From: DASZMJ01 sp035551935
GTDB lineage: Bacteria > Planctomycetota > Planctomycetia > Isosphaerales > Isosphaeraceae
DNA: 23,406 bases
Direction: 5' to 3'
NCBI GenBank assembly: GCA_035551935.1
Contig: DASZMJ010000476.1
Coordinates: forward strand, 1 to 23,406
The translations under genes and the position numbers were made by a program. How positions within the stretch are numbered: position 1 is the stretch's first letter; every line of letters starts with the position of its first letter. Shown here piece by piece: positions 14,371 to 22,352 of the stretch. Below the pieces are notes generated by a model, which saw only the letters and a program-made list of their open reading frames with translations, made no database searches and was not told the origin of the DNA.

Positions 14371-15144
14371 ATGTCCATCGGCGAGAAGATCACCGAGTCG
14401 CAGGTCTGGAAGAGCGTCTTCCGCCACCCGATGCCGACCGATCGGCGCAACCGGGTGGTCGTGATGCTGACGAACTTCTTCCTGCACCTCCACCCGGTCA
14501 GCGTCCGCAAGCAGGGGATCGCGCTGAGCTACACCTGGTGCATGGGGGGGACGACCTTCTTCCTCTTCATCGTCGAGGTGATCACCGGCGTCCTCCTGAT
14601 GTTCTACTACCGGCCGACGCTGGAACATGCGTATAACGATATCCTCGCGCTGCGCGACGTGACGACCCTGGGCATCCTCCGCGAGCTGCACCGCTGGGGG
14701 GCGCACGCGATGGTCATCACGGTCTGGCTGCACATGTACCGCGTCTTCCTGACCGGCAGCTACAAGCCCCCGCGCGAGTTCAACTGGGTCGTCGGCGTGA
14801 TCCTGCTCGTGTTGACGCTGCTGCTGTCGTTCACCGGCTACCTGCTGCCGTGGGACCAGCTCGCGATCTGGGCCATCACCGTCGGCTCGAACATGGCGCG
14901 GGCGACGCCGGGCATGGGGGTCGAAGGTCCCGGGGCTTCGCTCCTGGTGCTCAACGGCGTGAGCCTGATCACGCCGTATTCCGACGCGAAGTTCGCCCTG
15001 CTCGGCGGCCGTTCCGTCGGCGAGATGACGCTCAATCGCTTCTACGTCCTGCACTGCGTCGCGATCCCGCTGGCGGCGACGATTTTAATTATGATTCACT
15101 TCTGGCGCGTCCGCAAGGACGGCGGCATCAGCGGGCCGATGTAG
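14371..15144 (+). CDS. petB-like: Cytochrome b6-like subunit (N-terminal half of cytochrome b)
   Basis: The 257-residue, four-helix protein binds two b hemes. Ligands are His107 and His121 (spacing Hx13H) and His228 and His243 (Hx14H, the spacing of b6-type proteins). Other b6-type signs are FYYRPT, FTGYLLPWDQ and the ending RKDGGISGPM. Cys57 in YTWCMGG aligns by context with the cysteine of cytochrome b6 (FYCLGG) that attaches the extra high-spin heme ci on the n-side. It therefore probably carries heme ci as well. The start has GAGGGG about 7 nt upstream. It lies 75 nt after the Rieske gene and before the subunit IV-like gene, so cytochrome b is split as in b6f-type complexes. His243 is in a short stretch of unusual codons, including TTA. 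Confidence 0.93.
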   Translation: MSIGEKITESQVWKSVFRHPMPTDRRNRVVVMLTNFFLHLHPVSVRKQGIALSYTWCMGGTTFFLFIVEVITGVLLMFYYRPTLEHAYNDILALRDVTTLGILRELHRWGAHAMVITVWLHMYRVFLTGSYKPPREFNWVVGVILLVLTLLLSFTGYLLPWDQLAIWAITVGSNMARATPGMGVEGPGASLLVLNGVSLITPYSDAKFALLGGRSVGEMTLNRFYVLHCVAIPLAATILIMIHFWRVRKDGGISGPM

Positions 15145-15232
15145 CGAGCGGAGCCGGTCGGCGCCGGGGCCGGGCCCCGTCGCCTCGTCTCGTGGACCAT
15201 TCGGGGCCGCCCTTCGGGGACGCACGACGGCG

Positions 15233-16882
15233 ATGAACCACAACTACCTCGAGCACAACCCGAACCTGACCGATGGGGTCATGACCGGGCTCGCCTGGTA
15301 CTACCTGCTGGCCGCGGGGCTCAACACCGCGGCGGCGGCGTACGTGGCCTACATGGAGATGGTCTCCGAGGGGGCCTCGCGCGCCGGCCTGCGACCCCGT
15401 CGGCGACGCTTGCCGGACTGGCTGATGCTCAGTTTCGGCTCGCTCTATGGCCTGGCGACGCTGACAATCCTGCTCCGCCACACGCTGGCGCACCTGTTCC
15501 TGCCGCAACTGCCCGAGTCGGTCGCGCTGGTCGACGTGATGCGGACGGCCTACGGCTTCTGCGCCCTCGGCAACCTGCTGGTGGCGATCACCGCCGGGGC
15601 CGACGCGGCCCACTTCGCCGAGGAGCACGCCGCCGGCCACGGCGAGGGGGGCGAGTACGGCGGGCCGTCGCTCGACGACCACCTGCCGGCCGTCGGCCTC
15701 GGCGGGCCGATCAACCGCACGCTCTGGGCGCTGGTCTGGGCGGTCGTCGCGGCGGTCTTCCAGGTCATGGGGATCGTCTACCTCTTCGGCCACGAATACG
15801 GCATGCCCGACTTCGTCCGCGGGGCGATCGACCACGTCTCGGGCCCGACGACCTTCTTCCTCGGCGCCACGATCGGCTTCATCGCCCTGTACCGCTACCG
15901 TCGGGTGCTCTCCAACGGCCTGGTGGCCTGGGGCCTGGTCAACGCCGGCCTGCTCTTCTTCGGCCTGAGCATGACGGATTACGACTTCCGCGACATCGTC
16001 ACCAAGCCCGACAACGTGCCGATCGTCGGCCTGATGGTCCTGGTCGCCTTCTTCACCTGGCTGGCCCTGCGCCGCGGCGTCATCAACGACGCCCGGATGG
16101 CCGCCGGCCTGCCCAACCTCGAGGAAGTGGAGCCGGAGAAGACGCTGACCTGGCCCGACCTCGTGTACACCGAGCTGATCGCGATGGTCCTCCAGACGAT
16201 GTTCCTCGTCGTCTGGGCCATCGCCCTGCAGGCCCCGCTGGAGCAGCCGGCGAGCTCGACGACGGCGCCGAACCCGTCGAAGGCGCCGTGGTACTTCCTC
16301 GGGCTCCAGGAGATGCTCGTCTACTTCGACCCGTGGATGGCCGGCGTCGTCCTGCCGACGTTCATCATCCTCGGCCTGATGGCCATCCCCTACATCGACA
16401 CCAACAAGCGCGGCAACGGCTACTACACCATCGCCCAGCGCAAGTTCGCCTACATCACCTTCCAGTTCGGCTACCTCGTGCTCTGGGTCATCCTGATCCT
16501 GCTGGGCACCTTCCTCCGCGGCCCGAACTGGAACTTCTTCGGCCCGTACGAGTACTGGGACGTCCATAAGCTGATCCCCCTGAACAACGTCAACCTCTCG
16601 GAGATCTTCTGGATCCAGCTCCTCGGCACGGCCAAGCCGCAGGCGATCCTGATCCGCGAGGCGCCCGGCATCCTGATCTGCCTGGCGTACTTCACCGTCA
16701 CGCCGGCGGTCCTCTGGTTCACGGTCTTCAAGAAGTACCGCAAGGAGGCGGGCTTCCTGCGGTTCAGCGTGCTGGCGACGCTCCTGCTGTTCATGGCCGC
16801 CCTGCCGATGAAGATGGTCTTGCGCTGGACGATCAACCTGAAGTACCTCGTGGCGATCCCCGAGTACTTCTTCAACATCTGA
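15233..16882 (+). CDS. petD-like: Subunit IV-like cytochrome b C-terminal half fused to an extra N-terminal membrane domain
   Basis: Of 549 residues, about 305-430 correspond to the C-terminal half of cytochrome b (subunit IV): WPDLVYTELIAMVLQTMFLV, then KAPWYFLGLQEML, LPTFIILGLMAIPYID and a further helix. The Qo-site motif usually written PEWY reads APWY here (351-354), so the glutamate is missing. In front are about seven predicted helices (roughly 17-42, 62-90, 105-122, 162-186, 205-221, 229-245, 262-280). A His/Gly/Glu-rich loop (127-150: HFAEEH, HGEGGEY) could bind metal. Two more helices follow at the end (477-498, 508-530). The extra domain is not recognised. The family is found in Rieske/b complexes of planctomycetes and some deltaproteobacteria, as far as recalled. 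Start site has only a weak GGGGA about 12 nt upstream. Confidence 0.88.
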   Translation: MNHNYLEHNPNLTDGVMTGLAWYYLLAAGLNTAAAAYVAYMEMVSEGASRAGLRPRRRRLPDWLMLSFGSLYGLATLTILLRHTLAHLFLPQLPESVALVDVMRTAYGFCALGNLLVAITAGADAAHFAEEHAAGHGEGGEYGGPSLDDHLPAVGLGGPINRTLWALVWAVVAAVFQVMGIVYLFGHEYGMPDFVRGAIDHVSGPTTFFLGATIGFIALYRYRRVLSNGLVAWGLVNAGLLFFGLSMTDYDFRDIVTKPDNVPIVGLMVLVAFFTWLALRRGVINDARMAAGLPNLEEVEPEKTLTWPDLVYTELIAMVLQTMFLVVWAIALQAPLEQPASSTTAPNPSKAPWYFLGLQEMLVYFDPWMAGVVLPTFIILGLMAIPYIDTNKRGNGYYTIAQRKFAYITFQFGYLVLWVILILLGTFLRGPNWNFFGPYEYWDVHKLIPLNNVNLSEIFWIQLLGTAKPQAILIREAPGILICLAYFTVTPAVLWFTVFKKYRKEAGFLRFSVLATLLLFMAALPMKMVLRWTINLKYLVAIPEYFFNI

Positions 16883-16941
16883 CCCGAACCCCGGCCGACC
16901 CAACAGGCCCCGCCGCCCGAGGGACGGAGGAACACCGAGCC

Positions 16942-19900
16942 ATGCCCGCGACCGAGGAAACCTATCGCTCGCAGCGACGCTTGCACATCTGGTTCGCCAT
17001 CTCGTCGATCGCGATGACCTTGGTCACGATCTGGATGGTCATGGCCGACCACCTCCGCCCCTGGAAGCAGGTCCAGCGCGAGTTCCAGAAGGTCGAGCTG
17101 GCCAAGATCGAGGCGACCAAGGAGCAGCGCGACCGCGAGCTCAAGGCCAGGCACGAGCGCGAGCTGGAGGAGGTCCGGCGCAAGATCGCCGAGGCCAAGG
17201 AGACCGAGCGGAAGAACGCCCGGCTCATCGCCGAGCGCGAGGGCGAGCGCCGGCGGATCAAGGGGCGGCACGAGCTGCTCGACACCGAGAAGCGGTTCAT
17301 GAAGGCCGAGATCGACAGCCAGCGCAGCTTCTACGACGGCTTCATCGACCGCGACCTGAAGGGCGAGGCCCTCGCCCTGCTCAACAAGACGATCCGGCCC
17401 CTCGAGGCGAAGTTCGCCACGCTCACCGCCGAGTTCGAGAAGGTCGACCAGGAGCTCAAGCAGAAGGACGCCGAGATCGCCGAGCTCCGCGGCAACATCG
17501 ACAAGTGGGACAAGCAGGAGGAAGACCTGACCCGCGACCTCGCCCGCGTCAAGCGCCAGCTCGAGCAGCGGCAGGCGCAGTACGGTCGCGGCGGGCCGGT
17601 CAGCGCCTTCTTCGCCTTCCTCCGCGACCTGCCCGGCATCGACATGGCCGCGCCGCCGACGAAGATCGACCAGATCAGCCTGCCGAAGCTGACGATCAAC
17701 TACAACTTCAAGGACGTCCCCCGCTACGACCGCTGCAAGACCTGCCACGCCGGCATCGACAAGCTCGGCTTCGACACCGACGCCGACGGCAAGCCGATGA
17801 AGGCGACCCACCCGGCCTTCGCCACCCACCCCCACTTCACCGACGGCGCCACCACGACCGACCCGAAGGGCAACGAGGTCGCCGCCGGCCTCTACCTCGA
17901 CGCCAACGGCCCGCACCCGATCAATCGCTTCGGCTGCACCATCTGCCACGGCGGCCAGGGCTCGGGTACCGACTTCACCTTCGCCTCGCACGAGCCGAAC
18001 GACCTGAGGCAGAAGGCCGAGTGGGAAGAGAAGCAGGCCTGGCACGCGATCCACTTCTGGGACGAGCCGATGCTCCCGAAGCGGTTCATGGAGTCGAGCT
18101 GCCTGAAGTGCCACCACGAGGTCACCGACGTCCCCCAGGCCACGAAGCTCCAGGCGGGCTATCGCCGGATCGTCAAGTACGGCTGCACCGGCTGCCACAC
18201 CATCGGCGGCCCCGGCGCCTCCGGGCCCGACCTGACCGACAACCGCCAGGTCGGCCCGAACCTCAAGCCGGTCGGCTACAAGGTGTCGAAGGAGTGGCTC
18301 GTCCGCTGGATCAAGAACCCCCACGCCTTCCGGCCCGACAGCCGGATGCCGCGGTTCTACGGCCTGACCAACAACGACAAGCCCCAGGACCTCCCCAAGA
18401 GCCACGCCGAGATCCAGGCCATCGCCCACTACCTCGTCACGGCCAGCGAGAAGCCCCGCGACTTCGAGGACCGCAAGGAGAAGGGCGACCCCAAGCGGGG
18501 CCAGACGCTGTTCCTCCAGAAAGGCTGCCTCGCCTGCCACTCGCACCGGCCGTATGAGCCCTCCGAGATCAAGGGGGAGCCCAACCCCAAGTACAAGCCC
18601 GACCCGGCCACGACCTACGACCCCGCCCAGTTCCCGGGCCAGGTCCGCGAGTACGCGAAGGCCAACCACGGGCCGAACCTCTCGAACATCGCCGCCAAGT
18701 TCCAGTCGAAGGAGCAAGGGACGCGCTGGCTGACCAACTGGATCAAGGCGCCCGAGAACTACCACCCCGAGAGCTTGATGCCAAACCTCCAGCTCTCCTG
18801 GCAGGACGCGGCCGACCTCGCCTCGTGGATCATCTCGGTCCCCGCCGAGTGGCCCGGGCAGTCCGAGGTCCCCGACATCAACGGCCAGGGGGAGGAGTCG
18901 AAGCAGGCCAGGGAGGCGCTCGACGAGCTGGTGCGCCACTTCATCTCCAAGAGCAACACGTACAAGCCGGCGCTCTCGGACACGCCGAGCCGGACGGTGC
19001 TGCTCAGCGAGCTCGAGGGATTCGTCGCGCGACTGTCGACCGACGAGAAGCTGATGTACCTCGGCGAGCGGACGATCAGCCGCATGGGCTGCTTCGGCTG
19101 CCACAACATCAAGGGATTCGAGGACGCCAAGCCGATCGGCACCCCGCTGAACGGCTGGGGCTTCAAGAGCCCGGCCAAGCTCGACTTCGCCCACATCCTC
19201 GAATACCTCGAGGAGCCCAAGCCCGACGATCAAGGGAACCGCGACGGCACCCCGCCGTACTACCAGGAGAAGCTGGCCGAGCATCAGCGCCCGGGCTTCC
19301 TCTTCGAGAAGCTCCACCGCCCCCGCAGCTACGACTTCCAGAAGACCAAGGAAGACCTCAAGGCCTGGGACGACCGCCTCCGCATGCCCCGGTTCGCCTG
19401 GGCCGACGACCCCGAGGCGATCGAGGAGGTCATGACCTTCGTCCTCGGCCTGACCGGCGAGGTCATCCCCAGCGACTACCTGCCGCGCTCGACCTACTCG
19501 CCCGCCCAGTTCGCCAAGGCCCGCGGCGAGCGCCTGATCGAGCGCTACAATTGCAAAGGTTGTCACGTCTTCGAGATGCCGTCTTACACGATCCGGCCGG
19601 GCGTCAAGGTCGCCGACGCGATGCCCGACTTCCAGGTCAACTTCGAGGCCTCCTCCGGGCCGCTCGGCCGCGGGCAGGACTACCTGAAGGAGTTCTACCC
19701 GAAGCTGACCTACGACCCGAACAAGGCGCCGAAGCTCGGGCCCGACGACGGCCGCACCCTCGCGACGATCCACGGCATGCCGATGATGCTCGAGGAGGTG
19801 CCGGACGACTCGGGCAAGCAGGTCGTCCAGCGCCGGCAGGCGATCCAGCTCTGGCAGCCCGTCACCATCCGCGGCTACACCTTCAACCGCGGCGACAACG

Positions 19901-20700
19901 TGCTGGTGGACCTCATCAAGCTTGTTGATATCAATGACGGCCAGAAGCGAACGAACGTCGAGCCGGCCGACGGCGGCGGCTTCGCCTGGCTCTACGCCGC
20001 GAAGCGGTCGGCCGACACCGGCGAGTCGCCCGACACCGACTGGAACCGCCTGCCCCCGCCGCTCATCCGCGAGGGCCGCAAGGTGCAGACCCCCTGGCTG
20101 ACGCGGTTCTTCAAGGACCCGTACCCGATCCGGCCGGCCACAAACCTCCGGATGCCCCGGTTCCACTTCGGCGACGCCGAGCGGACCCGGGCCGAGACCG
20201 CAACCCTGGCCAACTACTTCGCCGCGGTCGACAAGGCCGAGTTCCCGTATCAAGACATCCCCGAGCGTGAGCGCAGCTACCTGGCGGCGCGGGAGTCGGA
20301 GCACCCGGACTACCTCGCCTCGGGCTGGCAGATGATGGCCAAGGGGGCCTGCATCTCGTGCCACACGATCGGCAACCTCAAGCCGACCGGCGACCCGACC
20401 AAGCAGATCAACGGCCCCGACCTCCGCCAGGTCGAGGGGCGGTTCCGGCCCGATTTCCTGCTGGAATGGCTGGCGCGGCCGAACCGGCTCGTGCCGTACA
20501 CGGTCATGCCGCAGAACATCCCGCCGCACGGCGACGTCGCGGTCCCCACGCCGAAGTCGTTCGAGAAGCAGCCGTTCGAGCTGGTCAAGACGGTCCGCGA
20601 CACCTTGCTCAACTACGTCGACGCCGTCGAGGGCCAGCTCGCCGGCCAGGGCAAGGCCGAGCCCGACAAGGGCGGCGGCAAGTCCAAGGAGGCGGAATGA
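16942..20700 (+). CDS. Membrane-anchored octaheme c-type cytochrome with coiled-coil neck
   Basis: The 1252-residue protein has one N-terminal transmembrane helix (about 14-35) and no cleavable signal, then a long charged coiled coil (about 40-215), then the heme region in the periplasm. Eight CxxCH motifs begin at Cys265, 332, 387, 415, 529, 717, 871 and 1137. The last five are each followed by a class I cytochrome c methionine motif (SRMPRF, SLMPNL, LRMPRF, LRMPRF, TVMPQN), so they are probably His/Met domains. The first three lack one and sit in a His-rich region, suggesting His/His or other ligation. GGAGG lies 11 nt before the start, and the stop overlaps the next start. It probably takes electrons from the Rieske/b subunits; the acceptor is unknown. 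Confidence 0.9.
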   Translation: MPATEETYRSQRRLHIWFAISSIAMTLVTIWMVMADHLRPWKQVQREFQKVELAKIEATKEQRDRELKARHERELEEVRRKIAEAKETERKNARLIAEREGERRRIKGRHELLDTEKRFMKAEIDSQRSFYDGFIDRDLKGEALALLNKTIRPLEAKFATLTAEFEKVDQELKQKDAEIAELRGNIDKWDKQEEDLTRDLARVKRQLEQRQAQYGRGGPVSAFFAFLRDLPGIDMAAPPTKIDQISLPKLTINYNFKDVPRYDRCKTCHAGIDKLGFDTDADGKPMKATHPAFATHPHFTDGATTTDPKGNEVAAGLYLDANGPHPINRFGCTICHGGQGSGTDFTFASHEPNDLRQKAEWEEKQAWHAIHFWDEPMLPKRFMESSCLKCHHEVTDVPQATKLQAGYRRIVKYGCTGCHTIGGPGASGPDLTDNRQVGPNLKPVGYKVSKEWLVRWIKNPHAFRPDSRMPRFYGLTNNDKPQDLPKSHAEIQAIAHYLVTASEKPRDFEDRKEKGDPKRGQTLFLQKGCLACHSHRPYEPSEIKGEPNPKYKPDPATTYDPAQFPGQVREYAKANHGPNLSNIAAKFQSKEQGTRWLTNWIKAPENYHPESLMPNLQLSWQDAADLASWIISVPAEWPGQSEVPDINGQGEESKQAREALDELVRHFISKSNTYKPALSDTPSRTVLLSELEGFVARLSTDEKLMYLGERTISRMGCFGCHNIKGFEDAKPIGTPLNGWGFKSPAKLDFAHILEYLEEPKPDDQGNRDGTPPYYQEKLAEHQRPGFLFEKLHRPRSYDFQKTKEDLKAWDDRLRMPRFAWADDPEAIEEVMTFVLGLTGEVIPSDYLPRSTYSPAQFAKARGERLIERYNCKGCHVFEMPSYTIRPGVKVADAMPDFQVNFEASSGPLGRGQDYLKEFYPKLTYDPNKAPKLGPDDGRTLATIHGMPMMLEEVPDDSGKQVVQRRQAIQLWQPVTIRGYTFNRGDNVLVDLIKLVDINDGQKRTNVEPADGGGFAWLYAAKRSADTGESPDTDWNRLPPPLIREGRKVQTPWLTRFFKDPYPIRPATNLRMPRFHFGDAERTRAETATLANYFAAVDKAEFPYQDIPERERSYLAARESEHPDYLASGWQMMAKGACISCHTIGNLKPTGDPTKQINGPDLRQVEGRFRPDFLLEWLARPNRLVPYTVMPQNIPPHGDVAVPTPKSFEKQPFELVKTVRDTLLNYVDAVEGQLAGQGKAEPDKGGGKSKEAE

Positions 20701-20945
20701 TCGCCCCGAACGGCCAACGTCGCCGCCGCGCTTTGGTCGCGGCGGCGGCCGTGTTCCTGCTGCTCGGCTCCGCCAGGCTCCTGCTCGACCTCCGCGCCCG
20801 CCGCGTCCGGCCCACCGACCCGGTCGCCCCCGACCACGGCGAGAAGGGGCTCGAGGCGTTCGTGGTCCGCAACGCCCACAAGCTCGGCAAGGCCGGCGAG
20901 CCGCTCATGAAGCTGACCTCGTGCTCGTCGTGCCATTCGGATTGA
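20697..20945 (+). CDS. Mini c-type cytochrome, single CxxCH at the C-terminus
   Basis: This gene begins with the ATGA overlap of the octaheme cytochrome stop, with AAGGAGG 4 nt upstream, so translation is coupled. The 82-residue product has an arginine-rich start (QRRRR), one hydrophobic helix (about 12-28) and a short basic periplasmic segment. It ends LTSCSSCHSD, so the only heme motif lies two residues before the end. A class I cytochrome fold needs about 80 residues after the motif and cannot be formed, so the heme's second ligand would have to come from elsewhere, perhaps the neighbouring octaheme protein. It is easily missed by gene finders. Real expression is supported by the strong ribosome binding site and by the c-heme context; function is unknown. 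Confidence 0.8.
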   Translation: MIAPNGQRRRRALVAAAAVFLLLGSARLLLDLRARRVRPTDPVAPDHGEKGLEAFVVRNAHKLGKAGEPLMKLTSCSSCHSD

Positions 20946-21008
20946 TCCAAGGAACCTCCCCACCCCAACGTTGAGATCGGGGCGCGACAATCGCCCGGGA
21001 GATACGCG

Positions 21009-21986
21009 ATGCTTTGGAACCAACCATGGACGCGGCGATCGACCAAGCTGGGCCTGGGCCTGGGCCTCGGGATCGGCCTGGCCGGCCTGATGCTGGCCGC
21101 GAACGGCTGTGGCAACAACAAGGGCGGGACCGAGGACACCGCCGTCGTCGTCCCCCCCCCGAGCGAGGTCGCCGCGGCCAAGGAGTCGGGCGGGGGCTCG
21201 TCGGGCTCCGCGGCGGTCGATAAGACGCCGAGTTCCAATCCGGCCCCCGAGGCCAAGGGCGGGTCGTCGAAGGCCGAGGCCGCGCCGGTGAAGGCCGAGG
21301 GCTGGGGGACGCTCAAGGGCCAGATCACCTTCGACGGCGACCCGCCCGCGCCGACGATGCTCGTCACCAAGGGGGACAAGGGCGCCAAGGATCCCGAGGT
21401 CTGCGCCGCCCAGAACATCCCCTCGCAACGCCTGGTCGTCGACCCCAAGACCAAGGGGATCCGGTACGCGATCGTCTACATCCCGAACCCCACGGCCAAG
21501 AACCCCGAGGCGGTCTCGGAGAAGAAGAACGCCAACGTCGTCTTCGACCAGAGGAATTGCACCTTCGTGCCGCACGTCCTCGCCGCGATCAGCGGCGCGA
21601 AGATCAAGATCGTCTCCACCGACCCGGTCAAGCACAACGTCGACTCCAAGCTCCAGAACAACAAGTTCAACCAGGCGCTCGAGAAGGGCAAGGAGCTCGA
21701 CATCACCGGGATCAAGGAGCGTTCGCCGGGCAAGGTCGTCTGCGATATTCACAACTGGATGAGTGCCTACTGGCTGATCACCGACAGCCCCTATTTCGCC
21801 GTCACCGACGAGCAGGGCAACTACGAGATCAAGAACGTCCCCGCCGGCACCCAGAAGGTCGTCGTCTGGCTGGAGGCGGCCAATCGCCCCCTGACCCCCA
21901 CCAGCGGCGAGGCCGTCAACATCAAGGCCGACGGCGAGACCGAGTTCTCCAAGAAGCTCGAGCCGAGCAACGTCCGGCCGGAGTAA
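21009..21986 (+). CDS. Cupredoxin-like lipoprotein with carboxypeptidase-regulatory-like fold
   Basis: The 325-residue product has an N-terminal hydrophobic segment ending at ANGC, with Cys34 the probable lipidation site, followed by a Gly/Ser/Ala/Lys-rich linker to about residue 95. The C-terminal domain contains PVKHNV (His209) and VVCDIHNWMSAYW (Cys245, His248, Met251). This is the His, C-x2-H-x2-M layout expected of a blue-copper (type 1) or related site, although the methionine is closer than in plastocyanin (C-x2-H-x4-M). It continues as YFAVTDEQGNYEIKNVPAG, typical of carboxypeptidase-regulatory-like domains that often sit with such cupredoxins. The start has GGGAG 7 nt upstream. It lies 63 nt after the mini-cytochrome and is last in the operon, so it may be the electron acceptor or carrier. 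Copper binding is inferred. Confidence 0.8.
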   Translation: MLWNQPWTRRSTKLGLGLGLGIGLAGLMLAANGCGNNKGGTEDTAVVVPPPSEVAAAKESGGGSSGSAAVDKTPSSNPAPEAKGGSSKAEAAPVKAEGWGTLKGQITFDGDPPAPTMLVTKGDKGAKDPEVCAAQNIPSQRLVVDPKTKGIRYAIVYIPNPTAKNPEAVSEKKNANVVFDQRNCTFVPHVLAAISGAKIKIVSTDPVKHNVDSKLQNNKFNQALEKGKELDITGIKERSPGKVVCDIHNWMSAYWLITDSPYFAVTDEQGNYEIKNVPAGTQKVVVWLEAANRPLTPTSGEAVNIKADGETEFSKKLEPSNVRPE

Positions 21987-22009
21987 TGTACGATCGCCGA
22001 GGCCCTCCA

Positions 22010-22074
22010 TAGGGCAGGGCTTGCCCTGCCTCTTCCGCCAGGGAACGGAAGAGGCAGGGCAAGCCCTGCCCTAC
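22010..22074. repeat. REP-like inverted pair (BIME-like), family A, copy 2
   Basis: Arms of 28 bp at 22010-22037 and 22046-22073 are perfect complements around an 8-nt loop. The core matches the family A element at 6584-6650. The left foot has ATAG instead of GTAG; the right has CTAC. It begins 23 nt after the cupredoxin stop and probably ends the respiratory operon transcript. Confidence 0.75.
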
Positions 22075-22131
22075 AGGTTTTTCGGCCCCGAACGCCGCAC
22101 TCGACCCTCAGTACTCAGCACTTTTTCCGGG

Positions 22132-22160
22132 TTGACAGACTCGGCCGATAAGCCGATAGT
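22132..22160 (+). promoter_or_regulatory. Probable sigma-70-type promoter for the epimerase gene
   Basis: TTGACA (22132-22137) is a perfect -35 box; 17 nt further on, GATAGT (22155-22160) matches four of six bases of the -10 consensus. Transcription would start near 22167, giving a leader of about 185 nt before the epimerase start. The local composition is less GC-rich than its surroundings. Confidence 0.6.
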
Positions 22161-22352
22161 GTCGCGCGACGGGCCGACGGCAACGGACCGGACCGGGATG
22201 GTCGGTCGACGCGGCGGCCCGTCGCCCCGCAGCAACGCAACACGACTTGGCCAACAGGGACGGGGGCCTGGCGTGACCCCGCCCGTCCTTGCCTCGTCGC
22301 CGCAACCCTCGAATCGACCACGACGTCCCAGGCGCGTCGCGAGCCACCATGG

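Larger units (their letters stand above)
21987..22352. other. Intergenic region, 366 bp, with terminator-like repeat and promoter
   Basis: This region holds the REP-like pair after the operon (22010-22074), a near-consensus promoter (22132-22160) and a long leader with a moderate GC-rich hairpin at 22258-22288 (GGACGGG/CCCGTCC). No further gene was seen. Confidence 0.6.

Noticed and set aside
12997..15054. A 685-codon minus-strand frame opposite the Rieske and b6-like genes
   Set aside because: It is antisense to two well-identified genes and has Arg/Gly/Asp/His-rich composition typical of GC shadows.
16471..20529. A 1352-codon open frame on the minus strand opposite the octaheme cytochrome
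   Set aside because: It lies antisense to a gene with eight CxxCH motifs, is low-complexity (Leu/Val/Gly/Arg/Asp), and reflects the strong third-position GC bias.
13048..21986. Interpretation as alternative complex III (ActABCDEF)
   Set aside because: There is no molybdopterin-like ActB or NrfD-like subunit; the presence of Rieske and cytochrome b makes this a Rieske/b-type complex.
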